A stretch of DNA of 64,000 nt from Piper betle (taxonomy: Eukaryota; Streptophyta; Magnoliopsida; Piperales; Piperaceae), in NCBI GenBank assembly GCA_033002965.1, contig JAURVB010000674.1:272989-336988 (forward strand). The letters run 5' to 3'. Positions 22,667 through 33,450 of the stretch are shown piece by piece. Position numbers and translations under genes: made by a program. Numbering within the stretch: the stretch's first letter is position 1; each line of letters opens with the position of its first letter. A model generated the notes under the pieces. It worked only from the letters and a program-made list of their open reading frames with translations, searched no databases and was not told the origin of the DNA.

Positions 22667-24781
22667 TCAGATCCCAGGTCGGGCCTAATTTTATTGATAA
22701 AATAAATTAATTGAGTTGTGTTAGACTGAGTTGTCCAGATACATCATAATTAAAAATTCATATCACCTGGAACATGCGTTATAAAGTGCTGATATTTTAG
22801 GATGATAAACTATACATCTAAAGGAATACAACCAAAAAAATAATTAGGTAAAACGGAATTCTAGAGAGTGAGATATGACAGTTTTAAATTGACCTTATGA
22901 TCAAGTTATTAAATGATGTAGAGGGGTAAAATTGACTTTTAACAAATCAATAAAATAGTAATATTTAATATTACAAAAGTATGATGAATAATAGAGTTTG
23001 AAAATGTGTTTTTGAAATTTGGAAGTCCTATTTAAGGTGGTATTAAGAAGTAAATATCTCTTTTGGATAAATACAAGTCATATTAGGATTTAATTAATTA
23101 ATTAGAGTAGAATACTCAAAATACCCCTACTTAATGATGTAATTAGTATATGTGTAGAGAGAGGTCGACCCCTCTCTCTCTAAAAACAATTGATGTGAAG
23201 ATGGGAGGATATGAGGAGGCTAGGGCCTACTTGATTCATCTTCTTTTGTCAATTTTCTTCATTTGTTCATCATGTTTTCATTGAATTTATATATAGGACA
23301 ATACATGTATCATAATTATATAAATATTCTGTCGAATTTGAATGATTTCTTGGGAAAAGAAACCATAGATTTTGCGTGTTTTGATGATGGGATTGTGTGG
23401 TTCTTAGAGTTCTCATATTAAACTTATTGGACATGTTTTTTGATTAAAATGAATGATTTATATATGTTTGGTTTTTGCTTATATTAAATTATGATTATAC
23501 TTCTATTATTTTGTAATTTATGATGAATTCTTGTTTATTAATAGATGTATAATGATTTTATGAGTTTTACGTGTATATAAATAAACTAACATAATAGATA
23601 ATTCATGTAGCAAGTTATGTAAGAGTATCTTGTTAAATTGTGCTTAAATGGGGAAATTGAATACCATAGTTAATTCTTTGAAAGCTTAGCGTGGGTGTAT
23701 GTGAGAAGGTGAAATTCACTTGTTGGAATGATTAGAATTTGATTATATGATAATTAATTATGAAATAAATAAAAACAAAAACCATTATCTTGTTTTGCAG
23801 AGCAGCGATGCTGCACCACATCCTAGTACTACAGTGTGTGGACAAACTAGCGCCACGACACTCGAGCCAAGTCTGTGGTACTAACCAAACACTTTGTACT
23901 TTTTATTTTTGACATTTTAAAATGACTAATGTATGACTTAATTGAAAAAAAAATATTGTCGATTATTATTTATGGAGTAATCTAAGGAGGATTTGCAAGG
24001 TACATATAACTTGTGTCGTAAGCAATTAACACAGTGTATAGCCTTTGATTAGTAGGGAGAGAAGCGGGTTTTGGAATTGGTATGTTGGACATAGGTTGGG
24101 ATCTTGCTTTTCTAGTTGAAAGATATAGTATAGGTTTTGAGATTTACAAACTGACATAGCCTAGTGTGTACTCGGGCACCGAAATCTGGGCGAGGATTAG
24201 GTGTACTATCTCTCTCTGTGGGAAAGGGCAGTGTTTATAATCATAGATGGTAATACATTTTGATAGATCGGCCGGTCTGTTGGAACCCTAATAGGGGTGG
24301 ACTAAAGTGATTATTATTTTGTTCATTATTGTTATGCATACTTACTGATTTTATCACTAGTTGGGAGAGTGACTTGGGATTTGATGGAGATAGTGGTTGG
24401 AGACTCTATATTAGTTAATTAATGTTAATTATTTATATGGACTTGTTGGATAATTATTTTTTGTTTATATATTATTAGTAGTAGAGCACGGTTCGTTCGT
24501 TGGGAGTTAAATTGTTTCTATCTGCTTAGTTTAATTTATGATTTTGATACATTATTAGATAGATTATTCTAGTTGGAATAATTATCATTTGACTACAATT
24601 AAGTGACATATAAATATTACTTGTTTAATTCTTGTGGCTGATTATTAAATTTGATAAATTTAATATTTATTTGTTGCATGCTTGCTAGTATTTGACTATT
24701 CCGTGAATTGTTTCATTGAGGATCGGGTTGTCAGACCAAAAGTGGCACCGATTCGATTATAAAATTATGTGAGTCATCACA
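22667..24781 (+). repeat. 5' LTR of gypsy E
   Basis: It begins at atcccagg-type sequence equal to the 3' LTR start (TGTGATCCCAGG at 30380) and ends TCATCACA. It is followed by ATCGGTATTCAAAGCC at 24782, a degraded tRNA-Met primer site. Shared blocks with 30380-31128 include ttttattgataaaataaatt, the tagagagagg...cctctctctcta hairpin (23155-23182), and gatgatgggattgt. Confidence 0.72.
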
Positions 24782-24930
24782 ATCGGTATTCAAAGCCACG
24801 GTTCCATGTAGCTAATAATATATTGGTCATACCTCGTTGAAAGTCCAAAGAGCTCACTGTCTCTAGGGTTAGAAATTATGTAGTATTGTTTAAAAATTAG
24901 TAATTGAAGTACTAACTTGGAGTGTTATAG

Positions 24931-26078
24931 ATGGTGGCTCATACTAGGTCTCAAGATAGTCAGCAAATGGGGAACCAAGGACATGGTTCGTATGCAAGTA
25001 AGGGAACAAACCCACAGAATATGGTGAAACCTGAGCGAAGATAAAACTAGGGCTAACCAATGAACAAATGGGGCTAACCAATGAACAAATGGTGCTAACC
25101 AATGAACAAATATTTTCCCAGATACTTTGGGCTATCCAGAGTTTTGTTTAGTCCAATACATTGGCCCAGAATGTGATGCTAAAAATTGTCAAGAGGATAG
25201 CTTTACTGGCAGTACAAGGAGGCAATGGAGCCACAAGTTTGGTGGGCAATTCTGGCTTGGAATACCTGGCTAAGACCCAAGCGGGAGCCAAGGAGCAAGA
25301 TGATGGCCATACCACCGGGGTGGTTTGTGTTGATCAATACCCGGCTAGCCCACATCAAGATCAGTTGAGGACTCATACAAATATAATAAGGAGAAATTTA
25401 TCAACAATGGAGCCAAGGAGTTCATTGGCGGATTTGACCTAATTACGGTTGAGAATTGGATAAATAACATGAAAACTACCTTTAGAGCCATGCAAACTAC
25501 CTCATAAGAGTAATACTAGGCTAGCAACTACTATGCTTCATGAAGGGCATATCAATGCTGGCAATCTATTAAGAAGTCTACCTACAATAGAAGGGAGATC
25601 ACTTCTATTACTTGGTCTGAGTTTGTGACTACCTTTAATGAATAATATTTTCGTGAGCTAGTAATTCAATAAAAGGCTCTTGAGTTTAACAACCTTAATC
25701 AAGGAAATGATTCAAGTAGGGAATATTCTCAAAAATTATTGTAATTAGAGAGATTTTCCCCCGGATCAACAAAAAATGAGAAGGTTAGGTAAAGCAATTT
25801 CTTTTGGAGGCTGATGTTTGAACAGAGAGATATGATTGCTAATATCTCTACAAATAATATAACTGAGATCATCAATACTGCAACTAATCATGAGTTGATT
25901 TTGGAGCAATAGAAAGATGTTCCAAAGAATAAATCCACTTTGAAATCTAGTGTTTCCACACCTCCTTTAACAAAATCTTCTAAAGAGAAATGTGTAGAAA
26001 ATCATAGCAATCCCAATAAAAGTAAGAGGGATGGTGAGAAAAAGCCTTGGAATTGCAAAAGTTGTGTGAGGGAACATT
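24931..26078 (+). pseudogene. gag of gypsy E, first part
   Basis: ATG at 24931 starts MVAHTRSQDSQQM. After a 21-bp x3 in-frame tandem repeat (25051-25111) the retrotransposon gag domain follows at about 25380-25910: AKEFIGGFDLITVENWINNM, ITSITWSEFVTTFNE, KALEFNNLNQGNDSSREYSQ and ATNHELILEQ. Many in-frame stops and shifts interrupt it. It reaches the cysteine motif NCKSCVREH at 26050-26072, where copia F interrupts it. Reading resumes at 30022 with KLHKCFNYRKRGYTKKD, a CCHC knuckle that has lost one Cys to Tyr. Confidence 0.75.
26074..26078. repeat. Target-site duplication of copia F (left copy)
   Basis: ACATT, repeated at 30017-30021 on the other side of copia F. Removing the element and one copy rejoins the gag reading frame of gypsy E. 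Confidence 0.75.
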
Positions 26079-26672
26079 TGTTGGGAAATAGACGCTCTAA
26101 CGGAATCAACCCAAAGAAAATATTTTCCCTCAAGATGAAATAAAAACAAATATAAGATGAAATATGAGACACTAAGATAAAAAATAATGGGTGAAACTTT
26201 CTTCTAAATTTAGAGATAAGAAAACCAACTTACTCGATCAATTTTGATTAATAAACTCTCTTATAATCAAGTATTAAAAATACAATTTGAGAAAATTCTC
26301 CCAACACAAATTAGACCAACAACAAGATATGAAAAATGTAACTCTTGAGAAAAAAACAATATAAGAGAAATTTAAAAAATAACATACACCTCAAAGAAAA
26401 TATAGATCAACCACACATTTTGAATCCAACTTTAAGTTAAGATGATAACAAACTTCTCCAAAACTCTCCATTTAAGAGTTTAATGTGCTCAAGAACTCCC
26501 AAGAGGATTTTCCTTTATATAGGAAAATATTAGTGGAATTTAACAAGTCGCCTCATTAAACTTCTATAAAAAAGACGTAATCACATATATGTATACGAAA
26601 CACTAACCAAAATTAAAAATTAGAAACTAACTATTGAGTTTCCAATACAAATGGGTGAGGGGAACCCAACTA
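26079..26672 (-). repeat. 3' LTR of copia F
   Basis: It pairs with 29397-30016. Shared blocks include ggaaatag, caaccaacttactcgatcaa-like text, ctcaagaactcccaagaggat and tttataaaaaa(g)acgtaatcaca. On the reverse strand it is preceded by the purine tract TGAAAGGGAGGAT (26685-26673), the PPT. Confidence 0.8.
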
Positions 26673-26689
26673 ATCCTCCCTTTCATGAA

Positions 26690-28640
26690 TCCATGAGCTA
26701 ACTAGACATAATTGGTGAAAAACTTCTCCATACTTCCTTTACTTCAACAAAATAATGTTTGCCCTTTGGTACAATCTTAATCAACATATCTGAGAGATTC
26801 TTGTCAGTGCAAAACTTATACAACTCTAACAACTTTTTCTCCCACACATCTCTTACCCAATGAAATTGAATGTTTATGTGTTTACCCCTTGAATAAAAAA
26901 TACAGTTCTTACTCAAATATATATCACTTTAACTATTACATAGTAACTCATACTTGACTTACATCAATTTCATTCAAAAATCTTTTTAACCATATAACCT
27001 CTTTGCAAGCTTTTGTAACTACAATGTATTCAGCTTTAGTTGTGGATTTGAACCACCAAGAAACAACACCACCAACTACAATAATAACAACCCCAGATGT
27101 AGATATATAAGAGTTAAGATAACTTGCCATATCTGCATTAGTATATCATTATAATGTAGGCTTACCTCCCCTAAGGTGCAAACACATATTGGAGGTACCT
27201 CCCAAATATCTCAAGATACACTTAACAACTTGTTAATGTTCACTGTCAGGATTAGACAAATGTCTATTTACTGCCTTGACAACATACACTATGACTAGTC
27301 CAGTACAAACCATAGCATTGCTATACATAAGACTCCCTACAATAGATGCATAAGGGACCTTCTCCATCTCATATACCATTACTTTACTTAGTGCACACTT
27401 CTTCAATTTGAATTGAGCTCATAGCAGAACAACAGCCTGGCTTGGCTTCCTTCATGTTGAACCACTCAAGTACCTTCTCACTATATTTCTCTTAGGATAA
27501 CCAAATTTTCTTAGACTTTTTATCCTGCCAGATGGACATGCCAAGAATTTGCCAGACCCAAATCTTTCATAGCAAAGGATTTGCCCAAACTTTTCTTTAA
27601 ATATGCAAATCTTGATTTATTTCAACATGTCATTAACATAAAGAAGCAAAACAATAAAGTCATTCTCCCCAAATTTCTTGATAAATACACAATGGTCTGA
27701 AATACTTTTGTTGTACCTTGATGCTCCATAAAAAAATCATACTTCTTGTACCACTGTTTGCGAGCTTGCTTGAGGTCACACAAGCTCTTATTCAATCTAC
27801 ACACCTTTTGTTTGATTGCTTTGTCTACAAAACCATCAGGTTGTTCTATATAGATTTTTTCATCAAGATCACCATGGAGAAATGCAATCTTCACATCCTA
27901 CAGGCAAACATAGCACACAATGGATTGAGGACATTTTTATAATAGGTGAAAAAATTTTGTTAAAATCAATACCTTTCTTCTGCCCAAAACCATTCACCAC
28001 AAGTCTTGCCTTGTACATTGGTTGTGAGTTACCTTCTTCCTGCTTAAGTCAATAAACCCAGTTATTCTTCAAGGCCTTTCCCCCTTTGGTAGATTTACAA
28101 ACTCAGGTCATGTTCTCATTCTCATGCAATGACTTTAGATCCTCTGGCATGACACTTACCCATTTGTCTTTCTCGTTGTGACTAATAGCTTGCTGGCATC
28201 AAATTCAATTTTAAATCAGGAATATGACGCACATTTTTCAAAACAAGTTTGCATCCAAAATTAGTCACAATATGCACTCAATATGACCAACAATTTTAGA
28301 AGTACCATTTTTCCCCATCTTCACCACACCTGAATCAGCTGTCACGTAGGTGTTGAATAAATTTCTACATGGGGTAGCATGAAACGATGTGCTAGGATCA
28401 ATCATCCAACTAGTATCATCAAATATGATTACTACATCTTCTATTTCAACATTGACAACAACCTTATTGTCAATCACCTTACCATTTCTTAGATCTTTCT
28501 TTTATTTGTAAGAGTTTTGCTTCTTATGGCCAACCTTATCACAATAAAAGCATTTGAAGGTCTTGTTTCTAGGCTTAGACCTTCATCTACTCTTTTCTCT
28601 TCCACGTGGGTTCTTACTCTTCAATCTTCCCCAAGAACTA
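26690..28640 (-). pseudogene. pol and zinc-finger region of copia F, integrase deleted
   Basis: From the reverse-strand 5' side: CCHC knuckle (about 28560-28515), protease with DDTSWMIDPSTSFHATPC (28420-28370), reverse transcriptase (QPDGFVDKAIKQKVCRLNKS and LNKSLCDLKQARKQWYKK, 27894-27622), RNase H (SGVVIIVVGGVVSWW, TKAEYIVVTKACKE, 27130-26948), and the C-terminal KHINIQFHWVRD and NLSDMLIKIVPKGKHY (26916-26698). The RT active site reads YVND instead of YVDD. The protease DSG-type aspartate context is altered (MIDPST). Several frameshifts separate the blocks. Confidence 0.8.
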
Positions 28641-29330
28641 GCTTCAAAAACTAAAATTTGAGATGAATTTGAAAAGGTTATCTAATGTGTTTTCCTTCTC
28701 GCCTCTTCACTCAAAAGACAATTTGAAACCATAACAAAAGTCAAGCCTCTTGTTAGAATTATTCAAAGAAATAACTAAAGGTTCCCAAGACTATGGTAAG
28801 AATAAACATGCTTGCCAAACATCATTAATAGACATATTCAAACTATACAATTAGGTTACTATACCTTACATCTTATTGATATTGTCACTGACCTTTGTCC
28901 TATCTATGTACCAAAGATTCATCACCATTCTAACCGGGAGGTTCTAGTCCCCAAGAGCATCTCACTCATACATATACAAGGACTTATCCTAAAGCTCCTT
29001 GGAATCCTTTGTTCTGGTCACATGGTTACATATGTTCTTTTCTAACCATTGACTGATCAAAACTATGTACTTCCTATCCATCTTGATCCATTCAGCCATG
29101 CCACTCGACTAAGCCTAGCAGTAGGCGGAGGAGGAGGAATCGAAGAAGCTTTCCTTTCATCAGAAACAACCAAAGTAGCACTCAACGGTGGATTAGAACT
29201 CGACGACTCAGGAGGGCAAAAAATTGGATCATATAAATCACAAATAATTAATCATACGATCCTTCCAATAATGTTAATTAGATTTACCCTTTAGGGCAAC
29301 CATCTTAACATGTTTCTCTTTTTTCATATT
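28641..29330 (-). pseudogene. gag of copia F
   Basis: Reverse-strand translation in scattered frames gives copia gag (UBN2-type) landmarks: KMVALKGKSN and WKDRMINYL near 29310-29240, RKYIVLISQWLEKN near 29070, and DVWQACLFLP followed by SWEPLVISLNNSNK near 28810-28750. Multiple stops are present. The + strand frames at 28812-29045 and 29049-29294 are antisense shadows. Confidence 0.65.
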
Positions 29331-29382
29331 GCTGCAAAAGGTTACTACACAAAATCTAGACAAACACAAAGAAAGAACCGAA

Positions 29383-29394
29383 GCTCTGATGCCA
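29383..29394 (-). promoter_or_regulatory. Primer binding site of copia F
   Basis: The reverse strand reads TGGCATCAGAGC, one mismatch from the initiator tRNA-Met site TGGTATCAGAGC, two bases inside the 5' LTR. Confidence 0.8.
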
Positions 29395-29396
29395 CG

Positions 29397-30016
29397 TACT
29401 TGGAAATAGGTGCTCTAAGAGAATCAACCGAAAGTAAATATTTCCACTCAAGACAAAACAAAAACAATATATAAAATGAAATAGGAGACATGAAGATAAC
29501 AAAAAAAATGATGGAAACTGCCCTCTAAATTAGAGAAAGAAAACCAACCTACTCAATCAACTTTGATTAAAAAACTTTCTTACAATCATGTATTGAAAAT
29601 ACAATTTAAGAAATCTCACCCAATGCAAATCAAACTAATAGCAAGATTCAAAAAATACAACTCATGAAAAAATAAATATGGGAAAAAGCATACACATCAA
29701 AAGAAGTATGAAACTACCTAACAACTTGAATAACAAACCTCAACTTTATCTTGAGATGATGAAAAAATTCTCCAAAACATTTCCTTTATGAACCAAATAT
29801 ACTCAAGAACTCTCAAGAGGATATTCTATTTAACATCAAAAGAATTCTCCTTTATATAAACGAATATGAGTAGAATTAAAGAAGTCACCTAATTAAACTT
29901 TTATAAAAAATGACGTAATCATACATAGATATACAAAACACCAACCATTAGTGTGATAAACAAAAATAAAAAAAGACCATTGAGTTTTTCAATGAGAATG
30001 GGTGAAAAACCTAATA
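29397..30016 (-). repeat. 5' LTR of copia F
   Basis: It is homologous along its length to 26079-26672. A TATA-like block (tttatataaacg at about 29850) matches tttatataggaa in the other LTR. It is followed at 30017-30021 by the target duplication ACATT. Confidence 0.8.
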
Positions 30017-30100
30017 ACATTATAGAAAGTTTTCTAAATTACACAAGTGTTTCAACTACCGAAAGAGAGGATACACAAAGAAGGATTGACAAAGGAGGAC

Positions 30101-30370
30101 GAAGGTACGAAATATAAATAATTCATTATATAGTGATTTAGAAATGCACTTATTATAGTTAATTTTCAGGGACGAAAATTCTTAAAGGAGGAAGGTACGA
30201 AATATAAATAATTCATTATATAGTGATTTAGAAATGCACTTATTATAGTTAATTTTCGGGGATGAAAATTCTTAAAGGAGGAAGGTATGAAATATAAATA
30301 ATTCATTATATAGTGATCGAGAAATGCACTTATTATAGTTAATTTTCGGGGACAAAAATTCTTAAAGGCA
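30101..30370 (+). repeat. 90-bp tandem triplication before the PPT of gypsy E
   Basis: Three nearly identical 90-bp units each run from ggtacgaaatataaataatt to ttttcggggacgaaaattct. The ttcggggacgaaaattctt motif is normally single and precedes the polypurine tract in many plant gypsy elements. The last unit leads into AAAGGCAGGGAGAATG and the 3' LTR. Confidence 0.9.
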
Positions 30371-30379
30371 GGGAGAATG
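30364..30379 (+). promoter_or_regulatory. Polypurine tract of gypsy E
   Basis: AAAGGCAGGGAGAAT directly precedes the 3' LTR start TGTGATCCCAGG, as expected for plus-strand priming. Confidence 0.72.
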
Positions 30380-31128
30380 TGTGATCCCAGGCTAGATCAA
30401 ATTTTATTGATAAAATAAATTAACTGAATTGGGTTAGACCAAGTAATCCAGCCAGGTCATCATTGAAAATTTATATAACTTGAAATAAATGTCTAAAAAG
30501 TCTAAAATATTTGGATGATAAAACTAGATATCCTAAGGAATCTATAGAAAAAAGAATCAAGTAAAACAAAGTTCTATAAAATGTGATATGGCTATTTTAA
30601 ATTAACTATATGGACAGGTAAAATTGACTTTTTAAGTGTGAATAAAATAATAATATTTTCATACTACTAAATTATGGAGAATAATAAACTTTGAAAAGGA
30701 GTTTTTGTGATTAGTATATAAGTGTAGAGAGAGGCCAACCTCTCTCTCTCTCTAAAGGGCTATAAGTGTAATTAACAGGAGTTTTTGTGATTAGTATATA
30801 AGTGTAATTAATAGGAGTAAAATACTCCAAAAAACCCTACTTAATGATATAATTAGTATATAAATAAGTGTAGAGAGAGACCACACTCTCTCTCTCTCTC
30901 TAAAAGGCTATTGACCTGCGATTGACCTAAAGAAGGGGGAGAGGAGGTTAGGGCTTGCTTGGTTCGTCATCTTTTCTCGATTTTCTTCATTAATTCATCT
31001 TGTTTTCATAGAACTAATGTACAGAAGATGCATGTATCATGATTAAAATCATAATTCTCTAGAACTTGAATGATTACTTGGGAAGAGAAATCATAGATTT
31101 TGTGGGTTTAGATGATGGGATTGTACGG
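30380..31128 (+). repeat. 3' LTR of gypsy E, truncated
   Basis: It matches 22667-23400 of the 5' LTR and then breaks off. It carries an extra internal duplication (30700-30850) in which the hairpin tagagagagg...cctctctctcta appears twice (30725-30755 and 30870-30901), against once in the 5' LTR. Confidence 0.75.
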
Positions 31129-31699
31129 CACGCTGTGCAACTAATATGGCCTTTCCTCCTCCATAGCAAAAATCAAGAGGGAGTTGGAGACGAGTAGGTA
31201 CTGGAGTAATAAGGTTGCGGAACATAGTCAGGAGCTAAAATTACATTAGAAATCTTCTTTGTCCAACAAAAAAGGGCTTAATGAGGTTATGAATTGATTG
31301 TTAAGTCAATAAAATATCTTCTCTAAATTATTCTGTTGCATTTATTACAGTGTTCCAATACAAGTCTGATGCAAATCTTCCCACCTTGTTTCAGGGCATT
31401 AGCATCAGATTCTCGTCCGATGCTATATTTCCTATGCATATACCTTGTTTTGTAGTAGAGCGTGAACATGATCGATCGCCTGATCTTCTATATTTGCTTT
31501 CTTCAAGATATATATCCATCTTTCCATTTATTGCCAAATTGCACTTTATATATTTCCAGTAATATGATTCAAGATAAAATCATAAGAGTACCAACCAATT
31601 ATTCCACGTGTAAAAGATGCAAAATATCAATAGATGCCTGCAGATTACCATATTGCTCAGTTCTTGTCAAATCAAAATATATACTAGATATGCATACGT
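31129..31699. other. Sequence after the truncated LTR, unassigned
   Basis: No coding region. Motifs ctgatgc and ccgatgc at 31370-31430 resemble the cluster at 17260-17565 and may mark another CACTA-type end. AATAAA on the reverse strand at about 31533-31528 could be the poly(A) signal of the gene to the right. Confidence 0.35.
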
Positions 31700-32077
31700 C
31701 TAGCTTGAGCCCTTTTGGTAATGTTCACGGGTGACCATGCACGACCAAACTCTATGGCTTCGCCGGCTGCTGCGAGCATTTTCCGGCGATCCTTGGCTTC
31801 TCTTCGTCGGTGCATAGTGAAAGAGATGGTGCCGAAGCAACTTTGTGAGGCAAAGAAGAGTTGGTAGAGGTGACCATATTCGCCTCCCTACGAGGAGGGC
31901 ATTTGCCACCATTGTTTTGGCCATCATTCGAGCACCCCGGGGAGGTGGCAATGGCCCCTTTGGCTTGCTCTCAGAAACATCCACCAAAATCCGAGTGGCT
32001 TCACTAACCCTCTGGCCCATGAGGATGAGCAACAACATTGCCACTAAAACAAGATTAATGCATTTGATGGAAGCCAT
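31700..32077 (-). CDS. Putative small secreted-peptide precursor (125 aa)
   Basis: The product begins MASIKCINLVLVAMLLLILM and then GQRVSEA, a clear signal peptide with a likely cut after residue 27. The mature part starts TRILVDVSESKPKGPLPPPRG and is basic at its C-terminus (SSRRSHRVWSC). A TATA box lies about 120 nt upstream, a normal distance for a plant gene. The layout (short, one exon, secretory signal, Pro/Lys/Arg-rich) fits signalling-peptide precursors, but no known C-terminal peptide motif is seen. From 31970 to 31752 a second reverse-strand frame is also open and carries Cys-containing blocks (GCSNDGQNNGGKCPP, SLCTDEEK, AGKCSQQ). A frameshift or intron could therefore make the real product differ after about residue 36. 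Confidence 0.45.
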   Translation of the reverse strand: MASIKCINLVLVAMLLLILMGQRVSEATRILVDVSESKPKGPLPPPRGARMMAKTMVANALLVGRRIWSPLPTLLCLTKLLRHHLFHYAPTKRSQGSPENARSSRRSHRVWSCMVTREHYQKGSS

Positions 32078-32192
32078 GCATGCAATTCTCTGTGTACTGG
32101 AATAAGGAATTGAACAGCAAAACTAGCCTATCTATCCAAGCTTGAGTAGTTCTCCTTTCTGAACTTGTTATTGGATAGAGGGAATGAGTTCG

Positions 32193-32204
32193 ACCATATA
32201 TATA
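32193..32204 (-). promoter_or_regulatory. TATA box for the small peptide gene
   Basis: The reverse strand reads CTCTATATATATGG, a strong plant TATA box. A start about 30 nt downstream would give a leader of roughly 90 nt before the ATG at 32077. Confidence 0.55.
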
Positions 32205-33450
32205 GAGAGAGCCTGCCTAGCTAGTTCTAATTGACCCGGCCTCTGTGTCATCATGTGTAAACCTTTGGGACACGTTTTGTTGAAAGTTAATGGAGTGTTT
32301 GAAATGTAATATTGAATAAGAAATTCACGTTCTGAGGCTCTGATCGAGGAGTTAATCATATGGGTGCCATTGAAGTTGCTTGTTGAATTAGCAAAGACCG
32401 CTGTTGTGGCATCATCCATATATCCTCATTTAGCAATATGAGATCAACTGCTTGAAGACCGGGACGAACAAATTGCAAGGAAATGTAGCATACGATCGGG
32501 TTGTTAATTTGGAGACCTAGGACGAGTCTTGACGGTTCTCTTGGTGAAATTAGATCCTAATCTGATGCTAATATTGTGTAAAATTGGCCCCAACTTTTCC
32601 CGCATTATTGGTTTTTTTAAATTTTAGGTAAAAAAAATAATCTGTAAGTGTTCACATCAAAAATCGCGTCTGAACATGAAATAAGCATCGGCCAAGGATT
32701 GGACGCACGAATCAAATTAACCTTCACTAAATCGACGCTACTAAGTCATCACACATTAAAAAGTGTGAAGGAGAAGAACACAGGCAATTTACTAATCTTT
32801 TCGTCTTCTTTTTCTTAAACAAACCTTAAAATGAGATCTAAGTTTACCATCTGAAGATTCTCTGCAATTCACGTGGGAATTTATTTCTTAGCAAAGTCAT
32901 GCAGCGACTGGTAGTAATTGTGAACGCAAACATTCATCTTTTTATCTTCTCACCATGAGGACTACTCTCTTCCCTTTCAACTTAATTTCTGTGATCTCAA
33001 AGGTTTCAATACCAAGTCACAACTAACAATTAGCCAATAACGTTGCAATAGTCAAGTCTCTTTCTTTCACCATAACAGCACCCAGCTAAAATTTGAAACC
33101 TGCTTTTGTACTGGTTCAATAATATCCAAACACAAGAAGCGTCAGGTTAATGCATGGCAGGAAGTACACAATTCACAGAGGCTTGGCAATTTGCCTACTC
33201 CAAGTGGAATCAGATTCACTAGGATCACAAGCCCGCCGCCCACTTATAAAAACCTCTTTACTAATTAGGATAATTAACAAGCCGCTCAATGTGATCAATT
33301 AAGCGTGGCCAACACTTATCTAGGAACAACAAACAATATCTCTACGGGCTCTACACCAACACAATAGGTTTGGAAAAAGAAGTGATCAAGGACAAACAAT
33401 ATGGATAACTCTCTTATGCTCCACTGCATTTTAATTCGCATCTTCCCTCA
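32205..33450. other. Spacer with possible CACTA-like motifs
   Basis: No gene recognised. Scattered gatgc/gcatc motifs lie at 32560-32700. It is the upstream region of the small peptide gene. Confidence 0.4.

Larger units (their letters stand above)
26079..30016 (-). mobile_element. Copia element F, complete but degenerate
   Basis: This reverse-strand element has both LTRs (5' LTR 29397-30016, 3' LTR 26079-26672), PBS, gag, protease, reverse transcriptase, RNase H and PPT, and 5-bp target duplications ACATT. Integrase is missing: relative to copia D a segment equivalent to about 60187-61570 is deleted. All coding parts carry stops or frameshifts. The 5' terminus of the LTR reads TA rather than TG. 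It is the same subfamily as copia D at 58999-62006. Confidence 0.82.
22667..31128 (+). mobile_element. Gypsy-type element E, gag-only and split by copia F
   Basis: Order: 5' LTR (22667-24781), primer-site-like sequence, gag (24931-26078, resuming at 30022), a triplicated pre-PPT block, PPT, then a truncated 3' LTR (30380-31128). There is no protease, reverse transcriptase or integrase between gag and PPT, so the element is non-autonomous or deeply deleted. Copia F sits inside the gag zinc-finger region with target duplication ACATT. The 3' LTR stops abruptly at 31128, at the equivalent of 5' LTR position 23400. Confidence 0.78.

Noticed and set aside
31845..32105. 86-codon forward ORF opposite the small peptide gene
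   Set aside because: The antisense frame has the TATA box and signal peptide. This forward frame has neither.
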